The notes under the pieces are model-generated. The model was not told where the DNA came from and did no database searches. It saw only the letters and a list, made by a program, of their open reading frames with translations. Shown one piece after another: positions 49,491-62,074 of a stretch of DNA of 64,000 bases. This DNA is from Telmatactis stephensoni (lineage: Eukaryota; Cnidaria; Anthozoa; Actiniaria; Isophelliidae), in assembly GCA_029948255.1 (NCBI GenBank), contig JALIZF010001922.1:930001-994000 (forward strand), read 5' to 3'. Each line of letters starts with the position of its first letter. Position 1 is the first letter of the stretch. Made by a program: the position numbers and the translations under genes.

Positions 49491-52400
49491 AGATTTCTCG
49501 CACTCCAATCATAATTTTCCCACACTATTCAATCACACTCCTTAACCAAATAAGGTATAAGAGGGTATTTCCGTAACTTGTTTTTAAACATACACTTTTC
49601 AATAAACATTTAGCACCCGGAAGAACGAGGAAACACTATGGGGTATTTGGGCTTTCTAAAAAGAGATAGAATTGCGTGACTTGCCCGAAGGCTAGACTGC
49701 AACCATGGTTCAGTGTTAAATTATAACAGGTGACCGCTAATTACAGGGTCTGGCTATGTAGCCCTTTGCAAAATGAAATCACGCAAAAATATTTGGTCTT
49801 ATCACGCGTCACAGATAATTTGAAAAAATATCTTTCACGTTCACAAAAAAAACAAAAGTTGCCTTAACGTGGACGCAAAAATATTTTAAACTTTAAATCA
49901 CGTTTCACGTCAAAATAAATCAGCCATTCACGTTTCACGCAAAAAAGTATAGTGAACCCTGTAATTAAAGCATCTTTTCAACAATTTTAACTAGTCAAAA
50001 TACTGGCTGCGGTAAGTTTGTGGCTACCTTGGGACTTAAAGACCTTTTTGTCAGAACGTAAATACATTCTTGTCGCAGTTCCCATGTAAGGGACCGTTCA
50101 CATGAAGGCCGGTTGTCCCTGGTAGCAGGGATAAGTCTTTTGTTTTCTTTTCCCTGGGGGACACAAAACAAATGAGTTATCCCTGCCACCATGTCTCGCT
50201 CCCAAAATCATGTTAAACTCGTCCCTCGTTCCAAGCTCAACTCATCAAATGCACGTTTTAATTTCTACACAGCGCAAACCGTTAAAAAAACAAAAACAAA
50301 CAAGCAAACAAACAAACAAACAACACCGCAATATGTAAACAGGATTATTAAGCTTTCTCTGAGTTAAGTCTTGACCTCTGGAACAAAACATTGAATTTTT
50401 TTTGTAGTGGTGTTACTGTACTGTGTCCAGACAACGGCGAGTTACGTCAACTTTTTACTGACCGATTTCTGGCTCCGTCTGCTCTCGCATTTACTGCCCT
50501 TAAACTATCATCAACGCTAAAAACATCGACTCTTCTGCTTTCACTACGTATGGAAAGCGATGAAAATACAATCGACCCTATTATACGAATGTCTGAGCGT
50601 AAATTTAAAGGTCCAAAATTGGTAATATTTCAGATTTATGAAATGCCTTATTAGTCACTTTATCTGAAAGAATGAAGATTAGCTGTCGAATTTTATTGGC
50701 TGTCAGCTGTCAACAAAGTAATCCCCAGACAACTTTAGACTCAATTAAGAAATCGATGGTCAGCTTCAAAGATATCATTGTACAATAATTTTGAATTTTT
50801 TAAGCAAAACAACGTCATTTGTAACTTTATGTTCAAATAGTTTGAAGCGACCGACTGAGGTGACCCATCAAGCTGCCAAGCTCGTTTGCTGAACGACCTA
50901 TTCAGCTTTGATATCTTTCGTGCAGATTCAAGCGATTTCCGATATGCACAGTCTTGAATTAATGAGCCAATACAAATTTATTCCAGCTAGTGATAGAATA
51001 CAAATTTAGTTTTCGCTTTAGTAATAGCAGTTGTCCCGCAATTCAGCATAAAATCGACTGGCAAGAATCAACGAATATGTTCAAATCAGCTGACATCTGC
51101 TGCTAGAAATAGTTTTCATGCGGTGCCAGAGGTTGATATTCGGCATACTTTTTGTAGCTGCTTCAGTACTGTCGCTAGACTTTTCAATGCTCAATTACCG
51201 AAAGGGCTGTTTCGTAGACTAGAACAGTTAATTGTACCGAACCTTTGCCGAGACTCGACAGCGTTCTCATCTGGTTATAATTTCAGACTGGATATTTAGT
51301 CCTATGCGACGAACGGAGTTGTGCAAATTAGGCTAATCAGTCCATAAACGGCCACAATTCACTTTCTTTATATCATAGAATCTTCTACCACTAGCACTAC
51401 AGCTTGTCCGTCGCAAAATGTAAATATTAGCAAACATTTCGTATATGTTGCAGCCCTACCGACGGTTTTCAGTGAAAAGTATAACATCTCTAATTCTTCC
51501 TGTTTCGTGCAGACATTACCTTCCGAAAACATCGCCTATAATTAAAGGCTTCCATTCATCGTTTGTAGTAAATAAAATATGAAGTACAGTGATAGCTCGA
51601 ATATGAATAACAAATACTTTAACAACAAGAGCGAAGGTATACTGGATATAGACATTTCAATAAGGTTTCTCGAAGAAACTAGAGACTACAGGTGTACAAG
51701 TTTCAAGGAAACTGTAAAATACCAATTAGAGATCCTATTAAAGAGTCAAAAGCTGTTCGACGCAAGAATTTTTTTCGGTACAAAGTCTGGCACACACTCG
51801 CAGTCTCTCAAGCCTCAGTGAAGCGGCAAAACGATTGAAATTTACTTTGACTTGAACACAAAATCTCTCACAAACAACCGAAGATTGAAAGGCTTGTGCA
51901 ACTGAGCTTTCGATGCAGATGGCTAACTAGGCACGTAGCAACAAGCAAACAAATCAACAGGAACTAAAATACAAAATACAAAATTTGAATTGAGGAAAAC
52001 TTTACCTACCTAATTTAGGTGCCTAAAAGACCAGATCCAAAGTCTAAAGAACACTAGCTCAGCGTCGCTACTTCGATGATGAACTGGAGTAATCAAAGAC
52101 TGACTATTGATTGAGTGCACTCCAAAAACGACTTTATTCTCTAAATACAAAAGGTCAATATTCCCCAGGGTACCGATGACAGAACCTTGTTAAGTTGGAA
52201 GAGCAAATACTGGGCACGAAACTAAAGTGGATCACTATGGCAACAACCTCGAAACTGAAAGCAGACAATTCCTCCTTTCAGATACCATTTTGCTTATAAT
52301 AAATATCTATGATTCTTAATTTCTATTTGTTCTTCTTTGTGTCTGCATTGATATGCTGTCTGGTTTTCTTGGATCGCGCGCCCAGTGTAGCATATGACCT

Positions 52401-52825
52401 GCGGCTGTTCGCATGCATATGGTCGCAAGTCTCTGGTAAGTACTTCGTGGCTGAATGCCATATAGTGGTCTTCCTATAGTTGTCTTCAGTCCTCATATTT
52501 ACGCTAAACCTATAAACCCTAAGATCGACTATGTGGACAAACAAAGTCTCTTTTGCTCACTCGGTAACGTATTCAGTTACTTCCGTTCTACAGATGAAGG
52601 GACAAGATATGCATTTGGGACCCCGAACTTTGAGGAGAGCGCGAAATTCAAAATTATTTTGTGAAAAGCGAATTTATGCAATTTGAAATTTTTTTTGCAA
52701 GTATATTTTTGACTTTTGTAGATTTTGAAAATATTGGTTTAAATATGGGTTCATTTGCACTTTAATTTTTCCGACCTGTTGCCATAAGAAATGAGCCTTC
52801 CGCCTTACAAGCAACAAAAACACTG

Positions 52826-52908
52826 AAACAAACAAACAAACAAACAAACAAACAAACAAACAAACAAACAAACAAACAAACAAACAAATATACATACATA
52901 CATACAAA

Positions 52909-53003
<95 letters not shown>

Positions 53004-53017
53004 ACAAACAAACAAAC
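52826..53017 (+). repeat. (AAAC)n/(AAAT)n tetranucleotide array
   Basis: AAAC units, a short ATAC run, then a long AAAT run and a few AAAC units; about 190 bases in all. Frames across it read Leu-Phe-Ile-Tyr repeats on the minus strand and are artefacts. Confidence 0.95.
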
Positions 53018-53654
53018 TCTGTTCTATACAATTATTCCCTAGCAACTGGTGATTCCAAAAGGTCCTCAGCAACAAACGTCATGTTTTGTTTTCAATTTTC
53101 CTTCATTTATTCGACAGTCGTTTATTGCTCTAATTAATCATGTACTATATCCCTCCTAACCCCAAACTAGTTGTTAGTACCAAGAGAAATAAGACTCGTC
53201 AGTACTTATACTTAAACTTATGTGACTAGCCCATTTTCATGATGGAAGGATAACCCTAGTAATAGTCCTTTGTTATTTTTGTATGATCCTCCGGTCAGAG
53301 AAAGGATCAGGAAAAAATACTTTCAAAAAGTATGCACTCAGTTCCAGACTAGACTTAGCTTGGCAAAATCACAATTGATTATATATATGTATATTGAAAT
53401 CGACCTGTTTACTTCGAGCATATCCGTTTTCTTAATTTCCAATCACTTGTCCTTCCCTTTTCAGCGGGAAAACGCTACGCAAAAAGTTGAGGTCCATTTA
53501 GGAGAAATAAAACTATCAGAGAGCGCTAGCTAGCTTTGCATGGCTATGTGTCAACCTAGTGGAACTGTTTACGGCTGACTGCGCGACAGTTATCAATCAA
53601 ATCTTATTGCATAACCAATATATTCATTTGACGGTCTTTGAGCTTGACTATAAA

Positions 53655-55986
53655 TTATTTCACTTTGTTTGTTACTTTCCTCTTCATTTCTTTCATATGA
53701 TGAATGGACCTATAATGGAAAAGTCTGTGATCTGACCGCTTAAATGCCTTACCACATATCATACAAGGATAGGGCTTAACTCCGGTATGCACGCGATAAT
53801 GCCTCTGATAATCGTCGGATCTTCGGAACTCCTTCGTACATCCCTTCCATGAACAAACATAAGGTCGCTCACCAGTGTGGATACGTTTGTGAAGGACCAG
53901 AAATGAGTAATGGCGGAATGCCTTTGTACAGGCTGGCCAGTCACATTTATAGCGGTTCTCAGCCTCAGAATTAGGCACCTTTCTTTGTAGTACCTCAGGG
54001 TTGACTAAGTCATTTTTATCTTTAGAAGTAATGTTAGTGAAATCCTTGTGCCTTTTTGCTGGTTTTCTACTTGTTCTCGGTTTAGGCGCATATTGTCGGC
54101 GCTCATTTTGATCCCTCGCTGCAGTTTGTGGTGGGTTGTTTAGCTTTTTTAGCCCAGTCTCAGAAAGGCTTGCCATGAAATCATGGTTGCCTAAGCCCGC
54201 CCCATGACGTTGTTCTACATGAAAAGGTTCATTGGACTTTTCATGAAAACTAGCACGGGGGTGATCAAGTGTTCCATTGGGATGAGGATTGGGATTGCCT
54301 TTCAAATGTGCGCGATCAAATGCTCTATCAGAATAATCTTCTTCATTTGAAGGAGAGTGATCAAATGTTCCATTTGAATTGCCTTCAATATAGACAATAA
54401 CTGGTGGATCATTGTTGTCAGAAAGGCAGGCGTTTGTAGGGCGTCTGTAAGGTTTATCTTGAGTGTAGTTGCTATTTTCGTTACTTAGATCACATTGCAG
54501 CTGTTCTGCAGCATGCACATTGGAGTGTTCAGCGGCCAGCTTATGATTCTGAATTCCATGACCTTGCAAGATAAAACTTTGATTATTTCTTATTTCTATT
54601 ACTCTTTGAACCATCCAAGCTTTCAGTACGAGCGTTTTGATTACGGCTTCCATCGAAATGTCTGCCATGATCGGCATGAGGAAATTCATCGCGCAAACTA
54701 AAATCATTATTGATATTTCCTGCATCATCACCAGCAATATTTCTCGAAAAAGTTACCATTTTCTTCGATGGAGAAATTTCTTTGGGATTGTTAACGATTT
54801 CTAACGTGCCGTCTCGTTTTCTCTTGATACAGACGTGTTTTGTCTGCGGTAATGGATGTCTCAAAGAAGATCCACCAATGTTATGTTTCTCGTTTTCCAA
54901 ATCTTCCTTGTCGGCATTCTCTTTCATGGCTGTTGGACTCCAGCTTTGGAGAGATGCCTTTTGAGTTGTTGTTGAATTATTTTCTACAGATATATCCTTT
55001 TTGGTTGAATTAACGACAAGTACACGGCCTTCTTTGTCTGCTAATACTTGTACTTGCTCTGATACATGCTCGTTGCTCTTCGAAATTCCGCTGTGTCCCT
55101 CCTCAGTCTCGTGTATAACTCCATTCTTTTCAATTGAAGAAGTTCTTTCTTGTGTTGCCGTACAAGAAACTCTATCATTCCTAGGTGTTGGTAGGAAATA
55201 AACATACTTATCAAGTTCCGACGTGGAGATATTTTTCCTGGAACTCTTTTTAGAGGGACTCGCCGAAGAGCTTCGCGGAAAAAGTCCTTTTAAGTTTGTC
55301 TTTGGGATGGAAGAAAGAGAACTAGCATTTTGAATTCTAAAAGTGCTTGCTTTTTTACGTAAAATTGAACGGGTGGTTTGGAGTTCCTTGGGAGACTTTG
55401 TTACATGTTTGCTACATGGTTTCACCTCTTTTTCAATCACTTGCAATTTTTGACACTCTGGTCTTGGCGCCTCTTGGAAGGTTTGATCCTTGTGGTTGCC
55501 TGTTTGCTGTGTAAAATAAACTCTCGAAAGATGAATCACGTTGAGAGCGTTGGAGTTCTCTGCAATATCATCCGTCTGTAATGATGATAAATCAATAGGT
55601 CTAGAACTCACATCAGTTTGACTTTGGAATTCCATTGTCTGACTGTTTACAGAACATCTTTTGTGGCTTTCGCTGTTAATGGGGAAATCATTGTTCTGAG
55701 TGAGGGCATAATTACTATTTGGTGACGATTTTTCTTGTGTTGAGTGTTTTTCTGAGAGTTTGTTAGAGTCTAAATTTGCATGTTCTTCTGCACAAGTTTC
55801 GTCACTATTGCCCCTGGGTAAATTGGGAGTTTGGCGTGATTCATCGTTTTTTGCTGTTGGATTTGGGTTTCTGGACTTCTGGAAAATTTCGCTTTCCAAC
55901 TCAACAACGGATCGAATAAAGTTTAGCAGCTGGTGCTGTGTTTGTGATGGTTCTTCATGAATCACCTTAACGGTCTGTTGTTCCAT
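53655..55986 (-). CDS. Three-finger C2H2 transcription factor, Sp/KLF-like, with one frame break
   Basis: Likely nuclear DNA-binding regulator. The N-terminal frame runs from ATG 55986 (context ACAATGG, MEQQTVKV) and stops at TAA 54583-54585. The next frame continues immediately downstream to 53655. Both parts share the same Ser/Asn/Lys-rich disordered composition, so they belong to one gene. The C-terminus has three zinc fingers (about 53957-53690) with cysteine spacing C-x4-C, C-x4-C, C-x2-C and linkers TGERPY and TGVKPY. Finger two has RRSDDYQRHYRVH and finger three KRSDHRLFH, the layout of Sp/KLF factors; the sequence is too diverged to name a member. Changing frame needs +1 at AAA-TAA, a 1-base indel, or splicing of a very short (40-nt) intron. 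A 5' UTR intron probably ends at TTAATCAG (56011-56009). Confidence 0.75.
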
Positions 55987-56008
55987 TGTTGACTTCTTGT
56001 GTGAGCAT

Positions 56009-56267
56009 CTGATTAACATAAAAACCTTGTCTGCACAGAGTTATTCTCTGGAGCTTCCTTCACAGAACTTAGAAGCTCCAAAATACCAATTCTGTAAAAG
56101 AAAAACCTACATTACTCAATTGAGTCATTTTGATTTGCACCAAGTTCTCAAGCAAAACTTCAAAGCGAATATACAGGTGTAGCTAAGTGAACAATACTTA
56201 AACGACATTAGTATTGCACACCATCTAGGAACAGAAGATATCTTTAACAACGAGCACCGTAACTCAC
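56009..56267 (-). other. Probable 5' UTR intron of the zinc-finger gene
   Basis: The donor GTGAGTT (56267-56261) follows GGAATGAAAG, and the acceptor TTAATCAG ends at 56009. The spliced leader would contain two short upstream ATGs (one in exon 1, one at 56008) whose frames run past the main start and stop soon after. Inferred from splice signals only. Confidence 0.45.
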
Positions 56268-56899
56268 CTTTCATTCCACCCGATTGTTTTCGGGGTGACT
56301 AACGACCATGAAGAGCAGTGAACTGCTTGGGACTCCCGCTGTTTTGTCGGATAAAGCTAGAGACGCAGGCAGCAACGTTTTGTTTGAGAAAGAATCTAGT
56401 GTTTATTGGTGTGTGGATGATTGTATTTGGTTGATGGACAGGTAGATGAGGCGTAAAGTAACCGCCCAGTCTGTTGAAAACAATAAGTGGTTTACCTGAA
56501 GCTTGGTTTCACATTCATGGACCCTAGCTTGTAAATTAATTAAGGAGGTTGTAAAAACGAAGAAACAGTTGGACAATCACCGGAATGGTAATCAGACCCA
56601 TTTTGGAGTTAAGACCGTTTCTAAGTTAAAGTTCGAGTTGAATTAAGGGCTGCATGCTTTTGCAGAACGTCATTTCATTTAAGTTACATAAGCCCGGGCA
56701 GTAGTATTGTCTTGTAAAGGATCAGTGAACACCTAATCTTAACCATTTTTTCTTTATTGTGCTTGTATTTCTCTCGCATTTAGGATTAAGCTTAATGTAC
56801 CACTAAACTTAGTGACAGTTCTGTTATGAAACAGTGGGCTGTCTAGGATTGTATTACAGCGACCCGACAGTTTTGTAGAGCATCAGTGATGGCTCCTGT

Positions 56900-57080
56900 C
56901 GCCCCGTGTAAGCGAATACAGAATGATGCAAGATTCTGGATTCCTAAAACTGTCTTATGAATTCAAATGGCCAGATTCCGGATTCTAAGGGCTCAATTCC
57001 GGATTCCAAGGAATGGATTACGGATGCAGAATGATAGATTCCGGATTCCAAAATCAAAATGATTCCGGATTCCCTTGCAT
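56900..57080 (+). repeat. GATTCCGGATTCC degenerate repeat
   Basis: Five to six variants of GATTCCGGATTCC separated by spacers of 10-30 bases. Confidence 0.75.
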
Positions 57081-57492
57081 GAGGCGCGACTCCTGCGATC
57101 ACCAATTTATAAGCCGTGAATTTTGCAGTATTTGATGATTGAAGTCTCTAGACCCTGACTGTCCAGAATAGTTCATTTTACAGTTATATCTTGCTCAATG
57201 CGCGTAATCAAGATTCTTTGGAGTTTTGATAATAGCCCGTGAAAAGGCGACGGCGAGAGATTCACACGAATGAACCAGGAAGGACCAGGCCAGGTGTGAA
57301 TGAACAAAACAATACTTTCAGCGAAGATTGCCTTTGTTTATCCTTGTAATAACATTGATTTACATGTCAAAATAAGGAGGGTCTGTACAGTACCAATGTT
57401 TGGTCAACGTTAACTTCGATGTGATGAAACAGTTTGGTAACTGTTGAAACGCCTATTGTATGCCTTATGTCAATGAATGCCTTTTCGCGAAC

Positions 57493-57537
57493 TTAACTAT
57501 ATAGCTAGTGAATTAAACTATATAGCTAGTGAATTTA
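57493..57537 (+). repeat. 22-bp direct duplication
   Basis: TTAACTATATAGCTAGTGAA is followed directly by TTAAACTATATAGCTAGTGAA. Confidence 0.85.
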
Positions 57538-57598
57538 GATTGCATGTTTGAGGTTCTTTTATGTGTGTCGGTCCATGCGTGGTCACTGTGTCGGTATC

Positions 57599-57601
<3 letters not shown>

Positions 57602-57676
<75 letters not shown>
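57602..57676 (+). repeat. (GA)n microsatellite
   Basis: About 37 uninterrupted GA units. Confidence 0.97.
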
Positions 57677-57678
<2 letters not shown>

Positions 57679-58374
57679 TACGTTCTCGTCTGAGGTCGAG
57701 GTGCATCCGAGACCTCTGGGTAGCATGTACCAACTAACAAAGACGTTTTAAATCTCAAATCATGTTTATAAGGTTGCCACAATATCATCGCTCATTCTCA
57801 ATACCTAATTTTTGCGCATTTGATGTGCTACCTTAATAGATTTCTAGAAACCAAACTAACTTGGGAGACTGAGATGGACAGTAATTCCCCCTGTTATTAT
57901 GAGGTCGATTGTCCCCATGAAGCGGCGCATGATAGTAGATCTTGACAGTTTGTGTTGAGAGTCTGATCCCATGACCTATATTATAAGCGGGCAAAGACGA
58001 AAGACGGAAATACGCGCGTGCCTCCTTTCTTTTAGTTACCAGTTCCTCTCCCCTTAACTGGTTGGCTGGGTCCTGGGCCTGGGTCCCCGGGGATGTTGTA
58101 TCATGTACTTTCACTTAATGGACCGGCATCGGCCAAAACTATCTTAGAGCTTTATGGAAGAAAATCATGATAGCCTAGGGCATCTCAATATGGTTAATCT
58201 TCAACCGCGAAACGATATTTTTTCCCCGTCAAAAGTCAAATTAACGGAAATCCGTCAGGCCTCAACATTTGGTAGTTTACAGTCAAAAAGGTCAAAATCT
58301 TGAACCGTTGCTTCTTTTGTCTTGGGCTTCCTGTGGCAAAACGCCCCTTGCGTTCTCCGAGGATGATAAGCCGC

Positions 58375-58620
58375 CTTCTACTGACGAGGCCGGTCATGTT
58401 CAACTCAGTTTGAAGAAAACCGTGGGAGAAGAAGCTTCTACTGACGAGGCCATAATTAATTTTTGAAGAAAACCGTGGGAGAAGAAGCTTCTACTGACGA
58501 GGCCATAATTAATTTTTGAAGAAAACCGTGAGAGAAGAAGCGGAAGAATGAAACCGTGGGAGAACTAGAAGCTTCTATTGACGAGGCCATGATCAATTTT
58601 TGAAGACAACCGTGGAAAAA
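58375..58620 (+). repeat. 53-60-bp tandem repeat, four copies
   Basis: Units begin TTCTACTGACGAGGCC and end GAAAACCGTGGGAGAAGAAGC; the fourth is diverged. A frame from 58269 runs into the array (STDEA ... KKTVGEEA, then STDEA again) but is not convincing as a gene. A GGGCTTCCTGTGG transposon-type terminus lies just upstream at about 58324. Confidence 0.85.
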
Positions 58621-59254
58621 GATGTGGGACATTTTTTTGGTCAATTTATAGTACTGAAGTTTTCCGACTCTTCGACTTTCGATTCTATTGTGCATATACA
58701 CACCGCTGTAACTCCCCCTTCTCGTTCACTATTTTACTTCTCGCATGGTTGGTAACCAAGGTAACGGGGATCTATAAATAGATACCGTCGACTGTGTTAC
58801 GGGCCAACACAGAGACAGACGAACATTTCTGGGTGATATACATATACCTCCAGATATTATTTATAAAATGCAATTCGGTCAAAAATATTTTTTTAATTTT
58901 TCAGTCCAATTGAAGGCAGTTACAGAAGAAGTCACACATTTAGAACAGAAGAAGTCACACATTTAGATGGCTTTCGGAAAATAACAGCTCTTACAGATCG
59001 GTTTCAGTATTTGATTTACATTGCTTTTCAAAATTCTTTTGTTTGAACTCAAAGGCCACTTATCCTCCTTGTCTAGCTAGTTGATTAGAAGTGGTTTAAT
59101 TGCCCAAAGCAACGAACGCGCACTTCACATTGGTCATATTTGACTCTAAAAGTCCACCTCCTCTTGGAATTTTCCTTCAGAAGTCGCCGTTGAGTCTATG
59201 CAGATACATCTACATAAAAAAGAGTTAGTTTCGGACGTTCAATAGAAGCCTGAA

Positions 59255-59635
59255 GTCTATATTGAAACCTCTCTACAACGGCCAGCATCTTCCATCCTCA
59301 CCATTATTCCAATCCATGCATATATTTACTCTATATTGAAACCTCTCTACAACGACCAGCATCTTCCATCCCCACCATCAATCCAATTCACACATTTACT
59401 CTATATTGAAACCTCTCTACAGCGACCAGCATCTTCCATCCCCACCATCAATCCAATCCATATATTTACTCTATATTGAAACCTAGCTCTCCACAGCGAC
59501 CAGCATCTTCCATCCCCACCATCAATCTTATCCATACATTAACTCTATATTGAAACCTCTGTACAACGATCACCTCTCCACAACGACCAGTATCTTCCAT
59601 CCCCACTATTAATCCAATCAACACATTCACTCTAT
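59255..59635 (+). repeat. About 65-75-bp tandem repeat, five copies
   Basis: Units start with CTATATTGAAACCTCTCTAC and contain CCAGCATCTTCCATCCCCAC and CAATCCAAT. The last unit has an extra partial duplication (GATCACCTCTCCACAACGAC). Confidence 0.9.
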
Positions 59636-61771
59636 TTAATAATTTCTACCCATACTCTTTTTGGGACGAGTCGCGTAGGTTTTGGACCTTTTGCTGACAG
59701 CGTTTTTGAAATAAGTTTATGTTGACAAAACTAAGAACATACGCGCAAGTTAGATGCAGTGATTGTACTGCTCGACCATTAGCTGTCCTTTCCTTTTCTT
59801 GCATCCTTTAAAAAGCAACTGATCATGAGGCAGTACACTGTTTGCGCAGCGTTCCCTTGCTCGAGTTTGACTCATCTGTCAGCAAAAACGTTTTCAACGG
59901 GAACTATTTTTGAAGTTTTGAAGCTGAACACACAAGAGAACTTAGAATAAATAGCAGATTTCACAATGTCATGAGATATAGTTCAAGTTCAAGTTGAACG
60001 TTTCAAATTCTTTTTTCTTTTTGGCGCCTTATTATTTACAATTTTATATCCGATAACGATGTTTATAATCAAATATGGATTTTCCCGAACTGATCTTGCT
60101 TATTATGTTAGTATTTTTTCGACTAATCGAATTAATTAAAGTCAATTATTTTTCACTTCCGATTTTATCAAAATATTTTGCCTTATGTCATTATAAGATG
60201 AGCTCATGTCAACAACAAAGTTTTCATCCTCTGATGGACCTTGAAATCAGCCTTATGTCCTGCTAAGTAAGCATCTAATTCACACTCAAACGACAATAAA
60301 ACTACAGGACACGGTATACGCCTATTCCCATACATGACGTCATGAAGAGGGTTGCCATGGAAATAACAATAGACCACCAGTAGCCTTCGACAGGTCTCAC
60401 CAGTATTTTTAAATTCAACTCAAAACAAGTAAGAAAACATTCCAAGAAAATTCTGTAATATGAAGTTACCTGGGAGACCATTCACGTGCATCGGCCCGTT
60501 CGAGAACGTTTGATCTCCTCGTTTACTGTTTTCGACGATTTTGATCCCAGATTAAGATGTCAAGAGGCTTCATTTGTGTGGGAAAACTCAGTTCTGATAA
60601 AAGCAAATGGATTTTCCAAGAGTGTTTTTGCGATGGGTTGCGCCCTTTTGGAGTTCCTGTGTGATTTCGAGGTCATAGTGTCCAGAGATCGAAGTCTGTT
60701 TGCGTCCACCAACTGAGAAGCATGTAAGTTCTTAAGTTTCAACGCTTCTTACGAATAATATTTAGTAAGACGATTTGGTAGTCTGGACATTGTAAAGAAG
60801 GCCCAGATCAGTCTTTTGGGCGTGTGTCTTTGTTGACATTTATATATAATAGAGTTAATTTATTTTTGGTACACAAAAATGTACCCCATATAATTGGTTT
60901 AATGTTTGTGATGTATCGATAGTCGCGTGTTAATCTTAACTTCCAAGCTTTTTAAAAAAGAAACTATATTTCTTATGTGCTTATGGATAAGTGTGAAAGC
61001 GCAGCGTATATAAAAGCGAAAGGATTAGTATCCCTGAGGAAACTTAATTTCAATTAGTTGGCCATTTGTGTGCTAGCGCATATTGGACTGTCTGGCAAGT
61101 TAGACAGCTCAGCTGCAGCCTACAATAACCCTCGGATTTATAATCTACGAGATAATAAGAACTTCTTCAAACGTAAACCAGCTGTAAGAGAGAAAGTGAG
61201 AGATAATAAGCACATGAAGAATTTCGTCAAATAGCGTTAGAGATAGAGTTAATGTTCACGCGGACATGTTCCAAAATAAATATTATTGAAAACCTGCACT
61301 GATGCATATATCCATGATTGAAAATACATTTCTTAATCTTATGTACTATCATTTTTGTCTGCAATTCAGTTTTTCTAGCAATTGGGTCGATCGTCAGTTG
61401 TTCGTTGAAAGGTTAATTAAAGCGTTGAGAGGGCCTGGGGATAGAATCCAAACCATTTGAAGTTGGAAACTTTTTAGACTTCCGTATATGAGTTAGTCAT
61501 ACAGTTTACCCATGCATTATTACCATAAAATTACTTATAAGAATTCCAATATTGCTAATAACTTTATAAGAATTCCGTGAGTGGAAAGGAAAACACTTAC
61601 TCATAATTATAAATACTCTTGTATCCATAATCAGATTGTCATAAACAACACAATAGTTTAAAACATTACACAATAGTTTAATGAAATGTTGTTATAATAT
61701 ATATCTGGGTGTTTGAGTCGGTCCATGGACATCGTGGTGACTTACATAAAGCTAGTTTGAAATCATGTACT

Positions 61772-62074
61772 TTTTTAGGAATATAAAACGCGATGCACGC
61801 ATGTCTCTGTACTGTGATATAAACACGATGGAAGATGTAGAGCAAGAGAAAAGCAAGCTTAGGAACACGAGGCGTAGCAGAGTGTTTGTCTTGCTTTTCG
61901 AGTATTCTACATCTTCCAGAGTTTATATCACAGGACAGAGACATAAGCGATTGTTTTTTATTGCTTTTATAAAATATTTTCGACGTTTTTTGAGCGAGCC
62001 ATGTCTCTGTCCTCTGATGTAAACATGGTGGCCAGCCAATCAGCGCGCGCGTTATATCTCAAATATTTTATAAA
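61772..62074. mobile_element. About 300-bp hairpin MITE, copy C
   Basis: Uninterrupted copy of the family at 13985-14283 and 26283-27003, with the same start (GGAATATAAAACGCG), inner hairpin ATGTCTCTGTACTGTGATAT, and end CTCAAATATTTTATAA. Confidence 0.8.

Larger units (their letters stand above)
48188..53654. other. Intergenic between phosphagen kinase and the zinc-finger gene
   Basis: No supportable gene. Contains two MITEs near 48.7 and 49.0 kb, a SINE-like inverted pair (49150-49490), an AAAC run at 50295-50323 and a large tetranucleotide array (52826-53017). Open frames at 50391 and 51579 have no recognisable domain. Confidence 0.5.

Noticed and set aside
50391..50654. 87-residue open frame
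   Set aside because: No known domain; the start lies in low-complexity sequence, so it cannot be supported as a gene.
52674..53075. Leu-Phe-Ile-Tyr repeat frames that look like transmembrane proteins
   Set aside because: Tetranucleotide array artefacts.
59255..59635. CRISPR-like array of regular repeats
   Set aside because: Units are contiguous tandem copies without unique spacers, in eukaryotic sequence.
60486..60716. 76-residue open frame
   Set aside because: No recognisable motif, no splice context, and length expected by chance.
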